Below, in pieces: positions 27,361-37,136 of a stretch of 64,000 bases of DNA; the stretch's first letter is position 1; every line of letters begins with the position of its first letter. A program made the position numbers and the translations under genes. The notes beneath the pieces were generated by a model that saw nothing but the letters and a program-made list of their open reading frames with translations, was not told the origin of the DNA and searched no databases. The DNA is from Planctomycetota bacterium (GTDB lineage: Bacteria > Planctomycetota > Phycisphaerae > Phycisphaerales > UBA5793). Location of the stretch: the NCBI GenBank assembly GCA_013112555.1, contig JABFGK010000002.1, positions 310,001 to 374,000 of the forward strand, read 5' to 3'.

Positions 27361-28908
27361 TCACCTCGGCGGATTCACCTGGATCAATGCCGTATTGCTC
27401 AGACGACCAGTATCCTGCACGACCTGAATCCAGGCCAGGATCGAGCGATTGACCCGTGGCAGAACGCGTGTCCATGAGGTGCTGCCGACGGCATCGGTCT
27501 GCTGGATCGGTCCGGCTGCCTGGGCACTGTCCAACTCGACGCTGACGCCGAGTTCGGTGATAAACGTCGAGCCGACGCCGATCAGGCTGTAATAGACACC
27601 GGTTTCAGCCAGTGGATCACCGGCGGAGACATCGAAGTGGATGTCTTCGCTGCTGTAGGCCGGGATCGGCCACACGTCGAGATACGTTTTGTTGACGGCT
27701 GCCATCGTGTTGTTCAGGTTGAGTCGGCCGTGGCCGTAGGTATCGTCCTCACCGGGTTCGCCGATGTCATCACAGCCGGCGTACAAGATCTGCTCGGCTT
27801 CCTCGGCCGTGAGGGCCGGGTTGCGTGAAAAGATCATGGCCAGTGACCCTGACACGAGCGGCGTGGACAGGCTCGTCCCGCTGGCCGAGCCGTAGCTGCT
27901 GTTTGAGCTTCGTGTGGTTGTATAGATGTCGACGCCGGGTGCAAACAGGTCAATGCCCTTGCCGTAGTTCGACCAACTCGCCTTCACATCAGAGGACGTT
28001 GAAGCGCCGACGACGACCACGTGTTCGTGATCGACACTGAGATACACGCCGTCATTGCCGGCAGCCCAGACGAGCAGCGCACCACGTGACATGACGTAGC
28101 GTCCCGCTGATTCGACGGTCATGTTCGACACGCCGCTGTAACTGGCACTGGCGACGCGATCGCCGGTATCGGCAGCGGTTCTGGCAGCGTGGGCCAGATC
28201 GCTGAGTGAGGCACCGCCCCCACTGCTGTTGCTGACGCGCATCATGCGGTGCGACAGTTGCCAGCCCATCCCGGAGACGCCGACGCCATTGTTGCCCTGG
28301 GCGGCCGCTGATCCGGTCGTGAGTGTCCCATGCCCGTTGATATCGTCGACGGCGCCGCCTTGCGACTCCCACAACTCATCGACCGCGTTGTAGCCTTCCA
28401 TGCGATAGACGGACAAGTCCTCGTGCGTCGTGCGAACACCGGTATCGCAGACCGCCACCACCACGGACGTCCGCCCGATCTCGGTGTCCCAGGCAGCACA
28501 GGAATCGACTTTGGCGTGATGCCACTGGCTGCCGAAGCGGGCATCGTCCGGGCACTCCAGCGGGTACACGATCCAGTCCGGCTCCACATACGCAAAATCA
28601 CCTGCGGTCAGCAGGTAGGCAGCCATCTCGTTTTCAGTGATACCGGCCGGCAGATTGAAGAGGTACTCCTCCGTCTCCGGCACGAGGCGCACGAGCCAGG
28701 GGGCGACCAAGTCAAAGGCGCGTTGCCTGGATCGGTCACTCGGCTCGACGCCGAGCCCGGCCACCATGCGGCCGGAGAACTCCTGCACTCCCTGCACTTC
28801 GACATACGCCGGCCAGTCTGACTCGACCTCGGCCGCAACGGCTGATCCGGCGGCAGCACCGACGACATACACACCTGCAAGGAACAAACAAATCGAACGC
28901 ATCCTCAT
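27361..28908 (-). CDS. Secreted subtilisin-like serine protease (S8)
   Basis: A 515-residue exported protease. After a signal peptide (ICLFLAGVYVVGAAAGSAVA) comes a propeptide-like region (residues 30-120), then the S8 catalytic domain with Asp in VVAVCDTGVRTTHEDL, His in DINGHGTLTTGSAAA, oxyanion Asn in LLVWAAGND and Ser in GSASGTSLSTPLVSGS. The last 105 residues form a beta-rich domain (IHFDVSAGDP, GVYYSLIGVG, LSNTALIQV) also found in the proteins at 34916 and 39334. ATG 28908 has AGGAG seven bases upstream. The motif TTTGCTAGGCT lies 101 bases before the start and is shared with the gene at 39334-41259. Confidence 0.92.
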   Translation of the reverse strand: MRMRSICLFLAGVYVVGAAAGSAVAAEVESDWPAYVEVQGVQEFSGRMVAGLGVEPSDRSRQRAFDLVAPWLVRLVPETEEYLFNLPAGITENEMAAYLLTAGDFAYVEPDWIVYPLECPDDARFGSQWHHAKVDSCAAWDTEIGRTSVVVAVCDTGVRTTHEDLSVYRMEGYNAVDELWESQGGAVDDINGHGTLTTGSAAAQGNNGVGVSGMGWQLSHRMMRVSNSSGGGASLSDLAHAARTAADTGDRVASASYSGVSNMTVESAGRYVMSRGALLVWAAGNDGVYLSVDHEHVVVVGASTSSDVKASWSNYGKGIDLFAPGVDIYTTTRSSNSSYGSASGTSLSTPLVSGSLAMIFSRNPALTAEEAEQILYAGCDDIGEPGEDDTYGHGRLNLNNTMAAVNKTYLDVWPIPAYSSEDIHFDVSAGDPLAETGVYYSLIGVGSTFITELGVSVELDSAQAAGPIQQTDAVGSTSWTRVLPRVNRSILAWIQVVQDTGRLSNTALIQVNPPR

Positions 28909-29009
28909 GACCACACTCCTGCTCAGTCAGTCGCCGGCTCATCGTCGGCAAGGCAAAGAAGAGACTCTACAGACACCAACATCCGCAACAGACGCCGGTA
29001 TTCCGCTCC

Positions 29010-29020
29010 AGCCTAGCAAA
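29010..29020 (-). promoter_or_regulatory. Candidate upstream element TTTGCTAGGCT (subtilase gene)
   Basis: On the minus strand TTTGCTAGGCT lies 101 bases before the subtilase start codon. The same 11 bases occur at 41367-41377, 107 bases before another secreted-protein gene that shares a domain with the subtilase. It may be part of a promoter or of a 5' untranslated element. Confidence 0.4.
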
Positions 29021-29112
29021 AGACTCGATGATCACAATAGAAAAACAGGCGTGTGACTCATCACAGCAGGGTTGGAGTCGGCATCGAAGGGGCTACGCAG
29101 GTGTGATGAGGC

Positions 29113-30249
29113 TCAGTCACGAAAACCGTTTTGAGATTCCGGTGCATCGACCGGCTGGCTGCCGGCGGCGCCACCTCGGAGCGGGTCGGGGCGATATAAG
29201 CGCGTTCCCAGTGCCCAGACGCGGTCGGAGAAGTCGCCTGCCTCAGAGGAGACGGTATCGCCGATACCTGCGGCTGCTGATGGTGACTTCGGCGCGATGT
29301 CCGTGGCAGCAGCCTCACCCTCTCCCGACGTGTCCGGACGCCCCCTCTTCGTGTGGTCGATGGCCATCTGGGTCTTGGCATCGAGCTCATCGAGGCGCGA
29401 GATGAAGACGGCCTCGGCGGTCGAGGGGACACGGGCCGCACCGTACTCCGGCTGGCCATGATGCGAAATCAGAATGTGATGCAGACACATCAGCGCTTCG
29501 CGCGGCAGCGCATGACCGCTCATCGCCTGGGCCTCGGCGGCTTTCTCTTCGAGCCACAGCGATCCCATGACCAGATGCCCCAGCAACTGCCCTTCGTCCG
29601 TGTACGAAAAGCCGGCGTCATACTTCAGTTCGCGGCACTTGGCCATGTCGTGCAGGAACAGCCCGGTCAGGACCAGGTCTCGGCTGAGCATCGGGTAGCG
29701 CGGCAGCATGCCGTCTGCCAGGCTGCAGAGTTGCAACGTGTGCTCAAGCAGGCCGCCGAGGTAGGCATGGTGCATGCTGACGGCCGCCGGTGCTCGGCGG
29801 AAGGACGTCATGAGGTCCTCATCATCGAGGTACGCGTTGACGAGCCCGCAAATGGCCGGGTGTTCGAGCGTGCCCAGCAGCGCGGTCAGTTCGTCGAACA
29901 TCTGATCGATATCGCGCTCGGTCGTGGGGATCAGTTGGCGCAAGTCGTCGTCGGTGACATCGGTGGCCGGCTGAATGTTCTGGATGATGAGTTGGATCTC
30001 GCCCTGGTACGGTTGGGTTTGGGCCTCGATGAGGACGAAGCCGTCGCGCGGGATCGAATCGAAGACCTGCTCGGTCACGTTCCACATGCGGGCCGGGATC
30101 TGGCCGCTCCGGTCACCGATGAGGGCCTTCAGGTACGGCTTGCCGCTGCGGGTCAGGCCGAGTTGGCCGTTGCGAATGGTGTAAATGCCTTCGACATACT
30201 GCGATGCTTCGAAGTCGGTGATGAAAGCGTGCGAGGTATTGGCCGGCAT
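29113..30249 (-). CDS. YhaM-like 3'-5' exoribonuclease (OB fold plus HD domain)
   Basis: A 378-residue cytoplasmic protein. Residues 10-100 form an OB-fold (GLTRSGKPYLKALIGDRSG, VLIEAQTQPYQGEIQLIIQ), followed by an HD metal-dependent phosphohydrolase domain: HHAYLGGLLEHTLQL, FLHDMAKCRELKYD, YTDEGQLLGHLVMG and HHILISHHGQPEYGA. This order matches YhaM, a Firmicutes 3'-5' exoribonuclease. The C-terminal 60 residues are Ala/Ser/Gly-rich and not conserved. ATG 30249 is chosen with AAGGA eight bases upstream; a long in-frame extension upstream has no family similarity. RNA turnover is the likely role, by family. Confidence 0.87.
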   Translation of the reverse strand: MPANTSHAFITDFEASQYVEGIYTIRNGQLGLTRSGKPYLKALIGDRSGQIPARMWNVTEQVFDSIPRDGFVLIEAQTQPYQGEIQLIIQNIQPATDVTDDDLRQLIPTTERDIDQMFDELTALLGTLEHPAICGLVNAYLDDEDLMTSFRRAPAAVSMHHAYLGGLLEHTLQLCSLADGMLPRYPMLSRDLVLTGLFLHDMAKCRELKYDAGFSYTDEGQLLGHLVMGSLWLEEKAAEAQAMSGHALPREALMCLHHILISHHGQPEYGAARVPSTAEAVFISRLDELDAKTQMAIDHTKRGRPDTSGEGEAAATDIAPKSPSAAAGIGDTVSSEAGDFSDRVWALGTRLYRPDPLRGGAAGSQPVDAPESQNGFRD

Positions 30250-30594
30250 GGGTACGGTCCTTGCAGGGAGCAGGGGTCTCGGGGGTAAGCGGTGACACAG
30301 CGCGACAGGGCGCAGTCGAACGGCATGACGGAGGATGATAGCGGGTCGGCAGAGAGAGTGGTGAGGCCGTCGTCGGGGGCAATGGTGATCATATTCGGGG
30401 GAGGGCATGATGCGTGCACCGTGACCGGCGAGGGAGAATTCCAATCGGGAGATTGGTGATCCGGAGGGAGGAAGAGGATGGATTGCAGCGTTCGCCGGGA
30501 TGACGAGTGAGGAGGCATCCCACCGGCAAGTTTGGTTCGGCCCTACGGCCCGATGATGACGGGAGAGACGCCCGTGCCAGTGCACTGCGGGGCT
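30250..30594. other. Spacer with small palindromes
   Basis: The 345 bases between the UnbV-type gene and the YhaM-like gene hold a perfect hairpin CCAATC-GGGA-GATTGG (30441-30456) and a degenerate copy of the REP half-site ending CCGGGATGACG (about 30495-30505). No gene or strong terminator is seen. Confidence 0.4.
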
Positions 30595-32541
30595 TCAATC
30601 CAATGGCGTCAACACATCGCTCCCCTGTTCGACAACATAACTGCCGGCAGCCACTGTCTCGAATGTCTGCTCAGTTGCACTCGAATCCGGCCAGATGATC
30701 TTCACGGTCTCGACGTGTTTATTCGGGCCAAGGCCGAAGTGTGCGACGAAATCGCGCTGCTTCCCGGCATGGCCCCCAACCCCGATCACCTGCCGGCTCA
30801 TCACCTGACCGTCGATCGTCACACGCACGATCGCCCCGAGGCCGTCGCGGTTGGAGGCCGTTCCCTCCTCCTCACCATCAGGATTCCCATGCAAGCGAAG
30901 GAGCAACGAGTGGCGATGCGCAGGCGGCTGATTGAGGAAGACGCGCAACTGCGGTTGCCGCCCGGCGCGCTGCTCGGCTGAGTACCGGTTAAACGTCTGG
31001 CCGACGAGAATGTCCAGCGCGCCGTCCCCATTAATATCAGCCAGGCTGATCTGCTGCGAACCATCGTGATCGAGCCCGACGGCACTCGTGACATCAACAA
31101 ATGTCCCGTCCGGTTCGCCGTGATAATAACGCAGGCGCTGGTTATCCGGGTAATCCCCGCTGGACAGCAGCAGGTCTACGCGACCGTCCAGATCCATGTC
31201 AGCCAGTTCGGCAAACAGATCGCCCTGGTTCCAGTTGAACGGCGTCGTCGGATCATCCGGTGCCGGTGGGATGCGATCAACCGATCGGCGCGGATCATAT
31301 TCGAAGTTCATCGCACCCGTATCGGACAGTTGATTAATAAGGAAGCGTGAGCGATCGGATGACTCACCGGCCCAGCCGTGCGCGATTTCGCTGACAAAGA
31401 TATCGAAGTCACCATCATTGTCGATATCAGAAACCGAGCAATCAAACGTGTTGCCGTTGGCTCGAAACGGAAGTTCATCCGGGCGATCGAATCGCGCATC
31501 GGTCTTGGCCCGCTCCTTGAGCCACTCCGGGTAGCGCCCATGTCGGATGGCATCGCCGTCAAACCCGATCGCAGGCGCAACATCACCCCACGGGGCAGCC
31601 GGCAACAGTTCCTCCGGTTGATATGTCAGACACCGGTTCCACCGTCGGCCGTAGTTAAGTTCGAGCAACTCGGGCCACCCTGATCCATCAAGTTGCGCGA
31701 TCATCGACCCATACGTCGGGCGGCCGGCCGCATCCTCGGCTTCGGTGAAGACACAGCCGTCAGAGGGTATCGGGCTTCGGAGCCACGACCAGAAGATCGG
31801 ATCCTTCTCATTGCCGGATTCCCAGCCTGCTTGAATCAAGAGGTCATTGTCAAATCCCTCATACGACCCGCCGTAGGACAGGTACCAGTTGCCGAGCCAG
31901 AGATCGACCCGGCCGTCACGATCCACATCACCGACGGCAATACTCGAGGCACTTGCTGCGGTGGCAGCGGCAATGTGCCTGGCAGCGCCGAAGGTGCCGT
32001 CACCGTTCCCGGGATACCACGCGGTGCGGCCGCCGTCGTCGTTCCACTTCGGGTTATTCGCATCAACGTACCGGGCCACGATGGCATCGGCGAGCCCGTC
32101 ATTGTTAATATCAGCAAAGGCAGTGACGCCGCCGGCTCGTCCCAGATCGGGCAGCCCCGTCTGCATCACCTCGACAAACATACGCCCAACAACGAGCGAT
32201 CCATCGGGCAGCGGGTTTGCCTCATCAATCTCGACCGGCAGGTTTAGAAAGACCCGGGTCCGGTCGAGTACCGCATCGGGCTGACCGTCGGCATTCAGAT
32301 CGACAAAGCAGCAGCGCGCAATGCGCGGGCCGATGAGGTCGGCTGACAGGCCGACCTGCTCAGTCACATCAATGAAGTGATGCTCAACCTGCGACCATGC
32401 CGGCGCCGCTGTGAATAACAATAGAGTGCAGAGCATCGGACGCCTGGCAAGAGTCAGAGCGCGGGATTGCTGCCGGTGCATGTGGCGGGCGATCCCATGG
32501 CGGGACGTTGCTGTGTTACTATCGTTCATTGGTGTTAACAT
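30595..32541 (-). CDS. Secreted FG-GAP/VCBS repeat protein with ASPIC/UnbV domain
   Basis: A 648-residue exported protein with a signal peptide (MLCTLLLFTAAPAWSQ). It contains repeated calcium-binding-like blades of the FG-GAP/VCBS kind, such as DLNADGQPDAVL, DINNDGLADAIV, DVDRDGRVDLWLG, DIDNDGDFDIFV, DMDLDGRVDLLLS and DINGDGALDILVG, consistent with a beta-propeller. The C-terminus is an ASPIC/UnbV domain: GLGAIVRVTIDG, VIGVGGHAGKQRDFVAHFGLG and VETVKIIWPDS. Such proteins are abundant and poorly understood in Planctomycetota. The start overlaps the dinG stop by 23 bases (ATG 32541) or 11 bases (ATG 32529); neither has a perfect ribosome site. Translational coupling to dinG is likely although the functions look unrelated. 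Confidence 0.88.
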   Translation of the reverse strand: MLTPMNDSNTATSRHGIARHMHRQQSRALTLARRPMLCTLLLFTAAPAWSQVEHHFIDVTEQVGLSADLIGPRIARCCFVDLNADGQPDAVLDRTRVFLNLPVEIDEANPLPDGSLVVGRMFVEVMQTGLPDLGRAGGVTAFADINNDGLADAIVARYVDANNPKWNDDGGRTAWYPGNGDGTFGAARHIAAATAASASSIAVGDVDRDGRVDLWLGNWYLSYGGSYEGFDNDLLIQAGWESGNEKDPIFWSWLRSPIPSDGCVFTEAEDAAGRPTYGSMIAQLDGSGWPELLELNYGRRWNRCLTYQPEELLPAAPWGDVAPAIGFDGDAIRHGRYPEWLKERAKTDARFDRPDELPFRANGNTFDCSVSDIDNDGDFDIFVSEIAHGWAGESSDRSRFLINQLSDTGAMNFEYDPRRSVDRIPPAPDDPTTPFNWNQGDLFAELADMDLDGRVDLLLSSGDYPDNQRLRYYHGEPDGTFVDVTSAVGLDHDGSQQISLADINGDGALDILVGQTFNRYSAEQRAGRQPQLRVFLNQPPAHRHSLLLRLHGNPDGEEEGTASNRDGLGAIVRVTIDGQVMSRQVIGVGGHAGKQRDFVAHFGLGPNKHVETVKIIWPDSSATEQTFETVAAGSYVVEQGSDVLTPLD

Positions 32542-34738
32542 CCTGATCGAGTGTGGGCTCTGAGATGAGAGAATCCGAGGCCCGTTCTATGTGAATCCCC
32601 TCGGGGAGTGCCCGGAGAAAGCGAGAGCCGTAGGGGCGACTGATGATGCGGGAATCAAAAATCACGCACCGTCCCTGATCGGTTGTTGAGCGAATCAAGC
32701 GCCCGAACCCCTGCTTGAATCGGATGATGGCACGCGGCAAGGTATCATCACGGAAGGGGTTGCCGCCCTGTTCCTTGATGCGCTCCATCCGAGCCTGCAC
32801 GAGCGGGTGGTCCGGGACTTCAAACGGCAACCGGGTGATGATGACATTGCGGAGTCCTTCGCCGCGCACGTCAACGCCCTGCCAGAAGCTCGATGTCCCG
32901 AGCAACACGGAGCGGGGATCGTCACGGAAGCGATCGAGCAACTGACTTCGCGGCCCATCCTGACCGTGGATCAGCAGCGGGTGCCCGTCGTCAAACAGTT
33001 CCTGCCGGAGCAATCGTGCCACCTTGCTGAGCATCGAGAAACTGGTAAACAGGACGAACGCGCCGCCGTCGGTCGCGCGAATGTGCATGGCCAATCTCGG
33101 GATGAGCGATGGGGCAAAGTTCGGGTGATCGGGCGCCGGCACCTGATCCTCGACAATAAACCGGACCTGAGACCGGTAGTCAAAGGGGCTGCCCAGCAGG
33201 CGTGATTCGGCAGTGGCACACCCGAGCCGGGCGATCGTGTGGCTGAAGTCGCCGGCGGCTGTGCACAGCGTGGCACTCGTCATAATGACCGAGCATTCCT
33301 TGGCATACAGAAACTCCTGGAGTAATGGTGCGACCTCGATCGGGGCACACTCCAGGCGGACGCGCGCGGTACGCCGTGCAGGATGACGGACGGCCGAGTC
33401 GCCCCCCCCACTGCTGCCGGTGGTCGGTGCATCGATCCAGTACACACAGTTGTCGATCCCGAGTGAGCACAGGAGTTCAGCCTCGCGCGCAATGGCCATC
33501 GCGCGCTCGCCGTAGGAGTTCAGTTCAAAGCGATCTTGTTCAAAGCGTGCTGCATCTTTCAGTCGCGCGAGTCGCAAGTGCAGTTCCCGGGCAGCGCCGG
33601 CCAGGTCGGGTGGGTGTTCCAGGGGCTGGGTCAATCGGCACGAGCCGCCGCTACCGCCGCCACCCCGCTGTGGCCTTGCTGCGGTACTTCCTGATGATGA
33701 GCGGGCCCGCTTCGGCGTTGACCAGGATCGTCCCTCGGCCACGGCCTGCTCATACTGTTCCACCAGGTATTGGAAGAACTCGCTCGTTGCTTCGCGGCAC
33801 ATCGTGACACAGCCGATCGCTGAATCGATGGCTTCGGTCCCCTCGCCGTCTGCCAGTTTCAAGGTCGGGAGAAAGCCGCGCAAGCCGATCGACTGGGCGG
33901 GCCGTCTGCCTCGACCACGACGTGACACGAGCATATTCAGCAGATGCAAAATCCGGCCCTGTGTCAGTGACAGGCCGAAGTGGCGGGAGGCAACATCCTC
34001 AACATTGTGGGCTTCGTCGAGAATGACATGGTCATAGTCCGGGAGAAACCCGGCCCCCTGACTGCGCAGTGCCAGGTCTGAGAAGAACAGTGCATGGTTA
34101 CAGATCAGGAGTTGGGCCGACTCCATGCGTTTGCGTGCCTGCTGAAAAAAGCACTTGCCGTAGGACGGGCACTTGCGACCCATGCAGTTGTCCGCATCGG
34201 ATTGGACACGATCCCAGACATCCGGCTGGGGCAACACCGGGAGCGTCGCCAGCGTGCCGTCTTCGGTCTCGTAGGCCCAGTCGATGATGCGGCCGAGTGA
34301 GTCCGTCTGGGCCTTCTCGGAAAACAGGTTGGCCTGCCGTTCGCTGGCCAGCTGGAGTCGGCGGAGCGACAGGTAGTTGCCTCGGCCCTTGACGAGGACG
34401 GCCGTGAACTCAAACGGGAGCGCTGCCCGCAGCAGTGGGATGTCGCGGTCCATCAGTTGTTCCTGCAGACTGATGGTGTTCGTCGCCACCACGACCCGCT
34501 CCCCATGCACCGCCGCCCGTTCGATTGCCGGCAGGAGATAGGCAAACGACTTGCCGACGCCGGTGCCCGCTTCGACAAGGAGTCTGCTCTTGTCCTTCAA
34601 CGCCTGGCCGACGGCCTGGGCCATCTCGATCTGCTGCGGCCGCAACTCGAACCCGTCCAGACGCCGCGCGACAGCCCCGTCCGGGGACAGAATGGCATTC
34701 AGGTCGAGGTTGTCATCGGGCAGCGGTTCAGTCGGCAT
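32519..34738 (-). CDS. dinG: DinG-family ATP-dependent DNA helicase
   Basis: A 739-residue superfamily 2 helicase of the XPD/DinG type, 5'-3' polarity by family, acting on R-loops and damaged DNA. It has a Q-like motif (RPQQIEMAQAV), Walker A EAGTGVGKSFAYLLPA, the iron-sulfur cysteines in NCMGRKCPSYGKCFFQQ, the DEAH box VILDEAHNVED, motif III-like MTSATLCTAAGDF, and motifs V-VI LLGTSSFWQGVDVRGEGL and KQGFGRLIRST. A Gly/Ser-rich insert near residue 345 is lineage-specific. The plus-strand neighbour FG-GAP gene at 34916 is divergent. The 3' end overlaps the UnbV-type gene. Confidence 0.93.
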   Translation of the reverse strand: MPTEPLPDDNLDLNAILSPDGAVARRLDGFELRPQQIEMAQAVGQALKDKSRLLVEAGTGVGKSFAYLLPAIERAAVHGERVVVATNTISLQEQLMDRDIPLLRAALPFEFTAVLVKGRGNYLSLRRLQLASERQANLFSEKAQTDSLGRIIDWAYETEDGTLATLPVLPQPDVWDRVQSDADNCMGRKCPSYGKCFFQQARKRMESAQLLICNHALFFSDLALRSQGAGFLPDYDHVILDEAHNVEDVASRHFGLSLTQGRILHLLNMLVSRRGRGRRPAQSIGLRGFLPTLKLADGEGTEAIDSAIGCVTMCREATSEFFQYLVEQYEQAVAEGRSWSTPKRARSSSGSTAARPQRGGGGSGGSCRLTQPLEHPPDLAGAARELHLRLARLKDAARFEQDRFELNSYGERAMAIAREAELLCSLGIDNCVYWIDAPTTGSSGGGDSAVRHPARRTARVRLECAPIEVAPLLQEFLYAKECSVIMTSATLCTAAGDFSHTIARLGCATAESRLLGSPFDYRSQVRFIVEDQVPAPDHPNFAPSLIPRLAMHIRATDGGAFVLFTSFSMLSKVARLLRQELFDDGHPLLIHGQDGPRSQLLDRFRDDPRSVLLGTSSFWQGVDVRGEGLRNVIITRLPFEVPDHPLVQARMERIKEQGGNPFRDDTLPRAIIRFKQGFGRLIRSTTDQGRCVIFDSRIISRPYGSRFLRALPEGIHIERASDSLISEPTLDQDVNTNER

Positions 34739-34915
34739 GGTCGGGCATTGTAGGGGTGTCAGATGGCGAAGCCGCAGCGGTCGCTTTGCATGTCAGGGGA
34801 TCACAAGGCCAATGTTTCGTGGTGAACTACAAGCGAACTGCGGTCCAGCCTGCTGGATTACGCAAGTACCTGTGGGAGCGGCTTCGGATTCTGGATAATA
34901 CGTGAGGAGTCAGTG

Positions 34916-36484
34916 ATGACACGCAGCAGGCCCGAATGCACACATCGAGATACGACCCGTCAGCACAACACCCTCGTCACCTTTGGGCTCGGCACGTTTC
35001 CCATCATGGTCGTCCTGATCGGTGGTTCCGCTGCGTGGGGGCAAGTTGACCGATATGCGCTCGACAACGATCCGGGCGAGTTCGTGGCAGCAGACCTGAA
35101 CCATGATGGCGCGACTGATCTCGCGATCGCGACCGATGGTGGGGTGACCGTCTTTCTCAATGAGGGCGACGGGACGCTGGCAGCGCCGAGTACGTTCGGG
35201 CTGCCCGCTTATTACATTGTGGCAGGCGATGTCGATGGGGATCATGACATCGACCTCGTGACGCAGGCCGGTCAGTTGGGCGACACGTATTTCAGAGTCT
35301 ATCTGAATAACGGAGATGGGGATTTTGCAGCGCCCGTGTCATGGTCCACAGACTCCCGGGCCAGTGCCATTGCGCTGGTCGATATTGACGGCGACAAGGA
35401 TCTGGACTATGTCCACTATGCAGTCAACCACTACATCCTGATCTACGCAAACAACGGTGCCGGCTCCTTCTCATTCCTGCATGAGGAATGGCTGAGCACG
35501 GATAAGACCTATGACATGGCAACCGGCGACCTCGACGGGGACGGGGACGTCGATCTGGTGGCCGGCTCAGCGTGGATCGACTACGGGAAGTACTACACCA
35601 CGGCGGACGTCAAACTCCATGTCTTTATGAATCAAGGGGACGGAACCTCCTGGACCCAGGATTACTACACGGTCCCGCCGCTGGGCAGTGATGATCGCGG
35701 CCCGTTCATTGTTAAGACCGCCGATCTCAATGGCGACTCCCGACGTGACATTCTGACGTACTCAGAGGGTTATAACGGGCAGCATGGCGAGTATGCCATC
35801 AACATGATGCTCAATGATGGGAACGGCAATTGGCATTGGGGCACGCCGTCTCATGATGACAAGCGTCAACTGTTCTCGGCCGCGGTGGGCGACCTCGACG
35901 GGGACGGCACGCTTGACCTGGTCGTCGGAGTGGATACCTGGTCAGCAATCTCGCTTCTCATGTATGCAAATGCCGGGGATGCTTCATTCCGGGAGCGCAG
36001 CATCGAGACCGGGACACAGGACTCCGCGCATCACACGCAGATTGCTGATCTGACCGGGGACGGTCTTGGCGATGTCATCTTTGTCGACTTCCTGTACCCG
36101 GAATCGTTGGTCGTGGTTCATAACACGCTGGCATTGGATCGACCGGTGCTGACCTGCACGGATCTGGTTCGAGGGCAGCCGGCTGAGTTCACGGTGACGA
36201 ACCTTGAGCCGGGTGACACCGTGCGGTATCTCTACAGTCTGGCAGGGGTCGGCTACAGCACCGGCATCGCGAATCTGGGCGGCTTGATCGTGGATCTGAA
36301 CGAGCCGCTCGTGAAGTTCGGGGCTGCCGACGCAGATGCTTCCGGCACCGCAGTGCTCCCGGTCACCGTTCCCGGCAAGGCCCCCCTGATCACGGCTGCG
36401 TTTCAGGCAGTGGTACGGCAAGGGCCCGGCGGCGATGACTCGGTCAAGAGTAACTTCCTGACCGTGCCGATCCGGGACCAATAG
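34916..36484 (+). CDS. Secreted FG-GAP/VCBS repeat protein with shared C-terminal domain
   Basis: A 522-residue exported protein. After a signal peptide (GTFPIMVVLIGGSAAWGQ) come FG-GAP/VCBS blades (DLNHDGATDLAIA, DVDGDHDIDLV, DIDGDKDLDYV, DLDGDGDVDLVAG, DLNGDSRRDILTY, DLDGDGTLDLVVG), predicted as a beta-propeller. The last 115 residues (LTCTDLVRGQPAEFTVTN, YLYSLAGVGYS, AADADASGTAVLPVTVPG) form a separate beta domain related to the C-terminus of the subtilase at 27361 and a segment of the protein at 39334. ATG 34916 has GAGGAG six bases upstream. It is divergent from dinG and lies upstream of the cobalamin adenosyltransferase. Confidence 0.87.
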   Translation: MTRSRPECTHRDTTRQHNTLVTFGLGTFPIMVVLIGGSAAWGQVDRYALDNDPGEFVAADLNHDGATDLAIATDGGVTVFLNEGDGTLAAPSTFGLPAYYIVAGDVDGDHDIDLVTQAGQLGDTYFRVYLNNGDGDFAAPVSWSTDSRASAIALVDIDGDKDLDYVHYAVNHYILIYANNGAGSFSFLHEEWLSTDKTYDMATGDLDGDGDVDLVAGSAWIDYGKYYTTADVKLHVFMNQGDGTSWTQDYYTVPPLGSDDRGPFIVKTADLNGDSRRDILTYSEGYNGQHGEYAINMMLNDGNGNWHWGTPSHDDKRQLFSAAVGDLDGDGTLDLVVGVDTWSAISLLMYANAGDASFRERSIETGTQDSAHHTQIADLTGDGLGDVIFVDFLYPESLVVVHNTLALDRPVLTCTDLVRGQPAEFTVTNLEPGDTVRYLYSLAGVGYSTGIANLGGLIVDLNEPLVKFGAADADASGTAVLPVTVPGKAPLITAAFQAVVRQGPGGDDSVKSNFLTVPIRDQ

Positions 36485-36538
36485 CCGCACAACGTCGGCG
36501 ATCAATGACGATGCCTATTGTTCCCTGTCATGGGCAAC

Positions 36539-37123
36539 ATGAAACTGTACACAAGATCGGGCGACGACGGCACGACCGGCCTCCACGGAGCCGGGCGGGT
36601 ATCCAAGTCCGATGCACGCGTCGAGGCCTACGGCCAGGTGGACGAACTCAACAGCGTCATCGGCTGGGTGCGCGTTGTGCTGACCGACCGGGGCGATGTG
36701 CTGAATGAGCGACTCCGGTCCATCCAGAACGACCTGTTCCAGATCGGGGCCGACCTGTCAACCCCGGCCGATCGTTCCACAACGGCTGCTCAGGCCAAAG
36801 TGTCCGGCGTGGGTGCGGCTCATGTGGCGCAGTTCGAACAGTGGATCGACGAGGCAGCCGATCAGACGCCGCCGATCACCGTGTTCGTACTCCCGGCCGG
36901 GACCGAGTCGGCCACACGCCTGCACATGGCACGCTGCGTCTGCCGCCGTGCCGAGCGTCGCCTGGTCACCATGCTCGATACGGAGCGCATCCCGGTCGGT
37001 GACACGGTGCCCGAGCGCATCATTCTGCGCTACCTGAATCGACTTTCCGATTTGCTGTTTGCCTGGGCTCGCCTGGCAAACCACGAGGCCGGCGTTGATG
37101 ATGTACCGTGGGAGCAGCAATAA
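36539..37123 (+). CDS. Cob(I)alamin adenosyltransferase, PduO type
   Basis: Transfers adenosyl from ATP to cob(I)alamin to form adenosylcobalamin. The 194-residue protein starts with MKLYTRSGDDGTTGL (ATP site), has EAYGQVDELNSVIGWVR, then FQIGADLSTP and the helix FVLPAGTESATRLHMARCVC with RRAERRLV, and ends with YLNRLSDLLFAWAR, all PduO-type hallmarks. The start at ATG 36539 fits the family; ATG 36530 or TTG 36518 would add 3 or 7 residues. It follows the FG-GAP gene by 54 bases. No B12-dependent enzyme or cobalamin riboswitch is visible nearby. Confidence 0.94.
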   Translation: MKLYTRSGDDGTTGLHGAGRVSKSDARVEAYGQVDELNSVIGWVRVVLTDRGDVLNERLRSIQNDLFQIGADLSTPADRSTTAAQAKVSGVGAAHVAQFEQWIDEAADQTPPITVFVLPAGTESATRLHMARCVCRRAERRLVTMLDTERIPVGDTVPERIILRYLNRLSDLLFAWARLANHEAGVDDVPWEQQ

Positions 37124-37136
37124 CGACGTCAGCCCT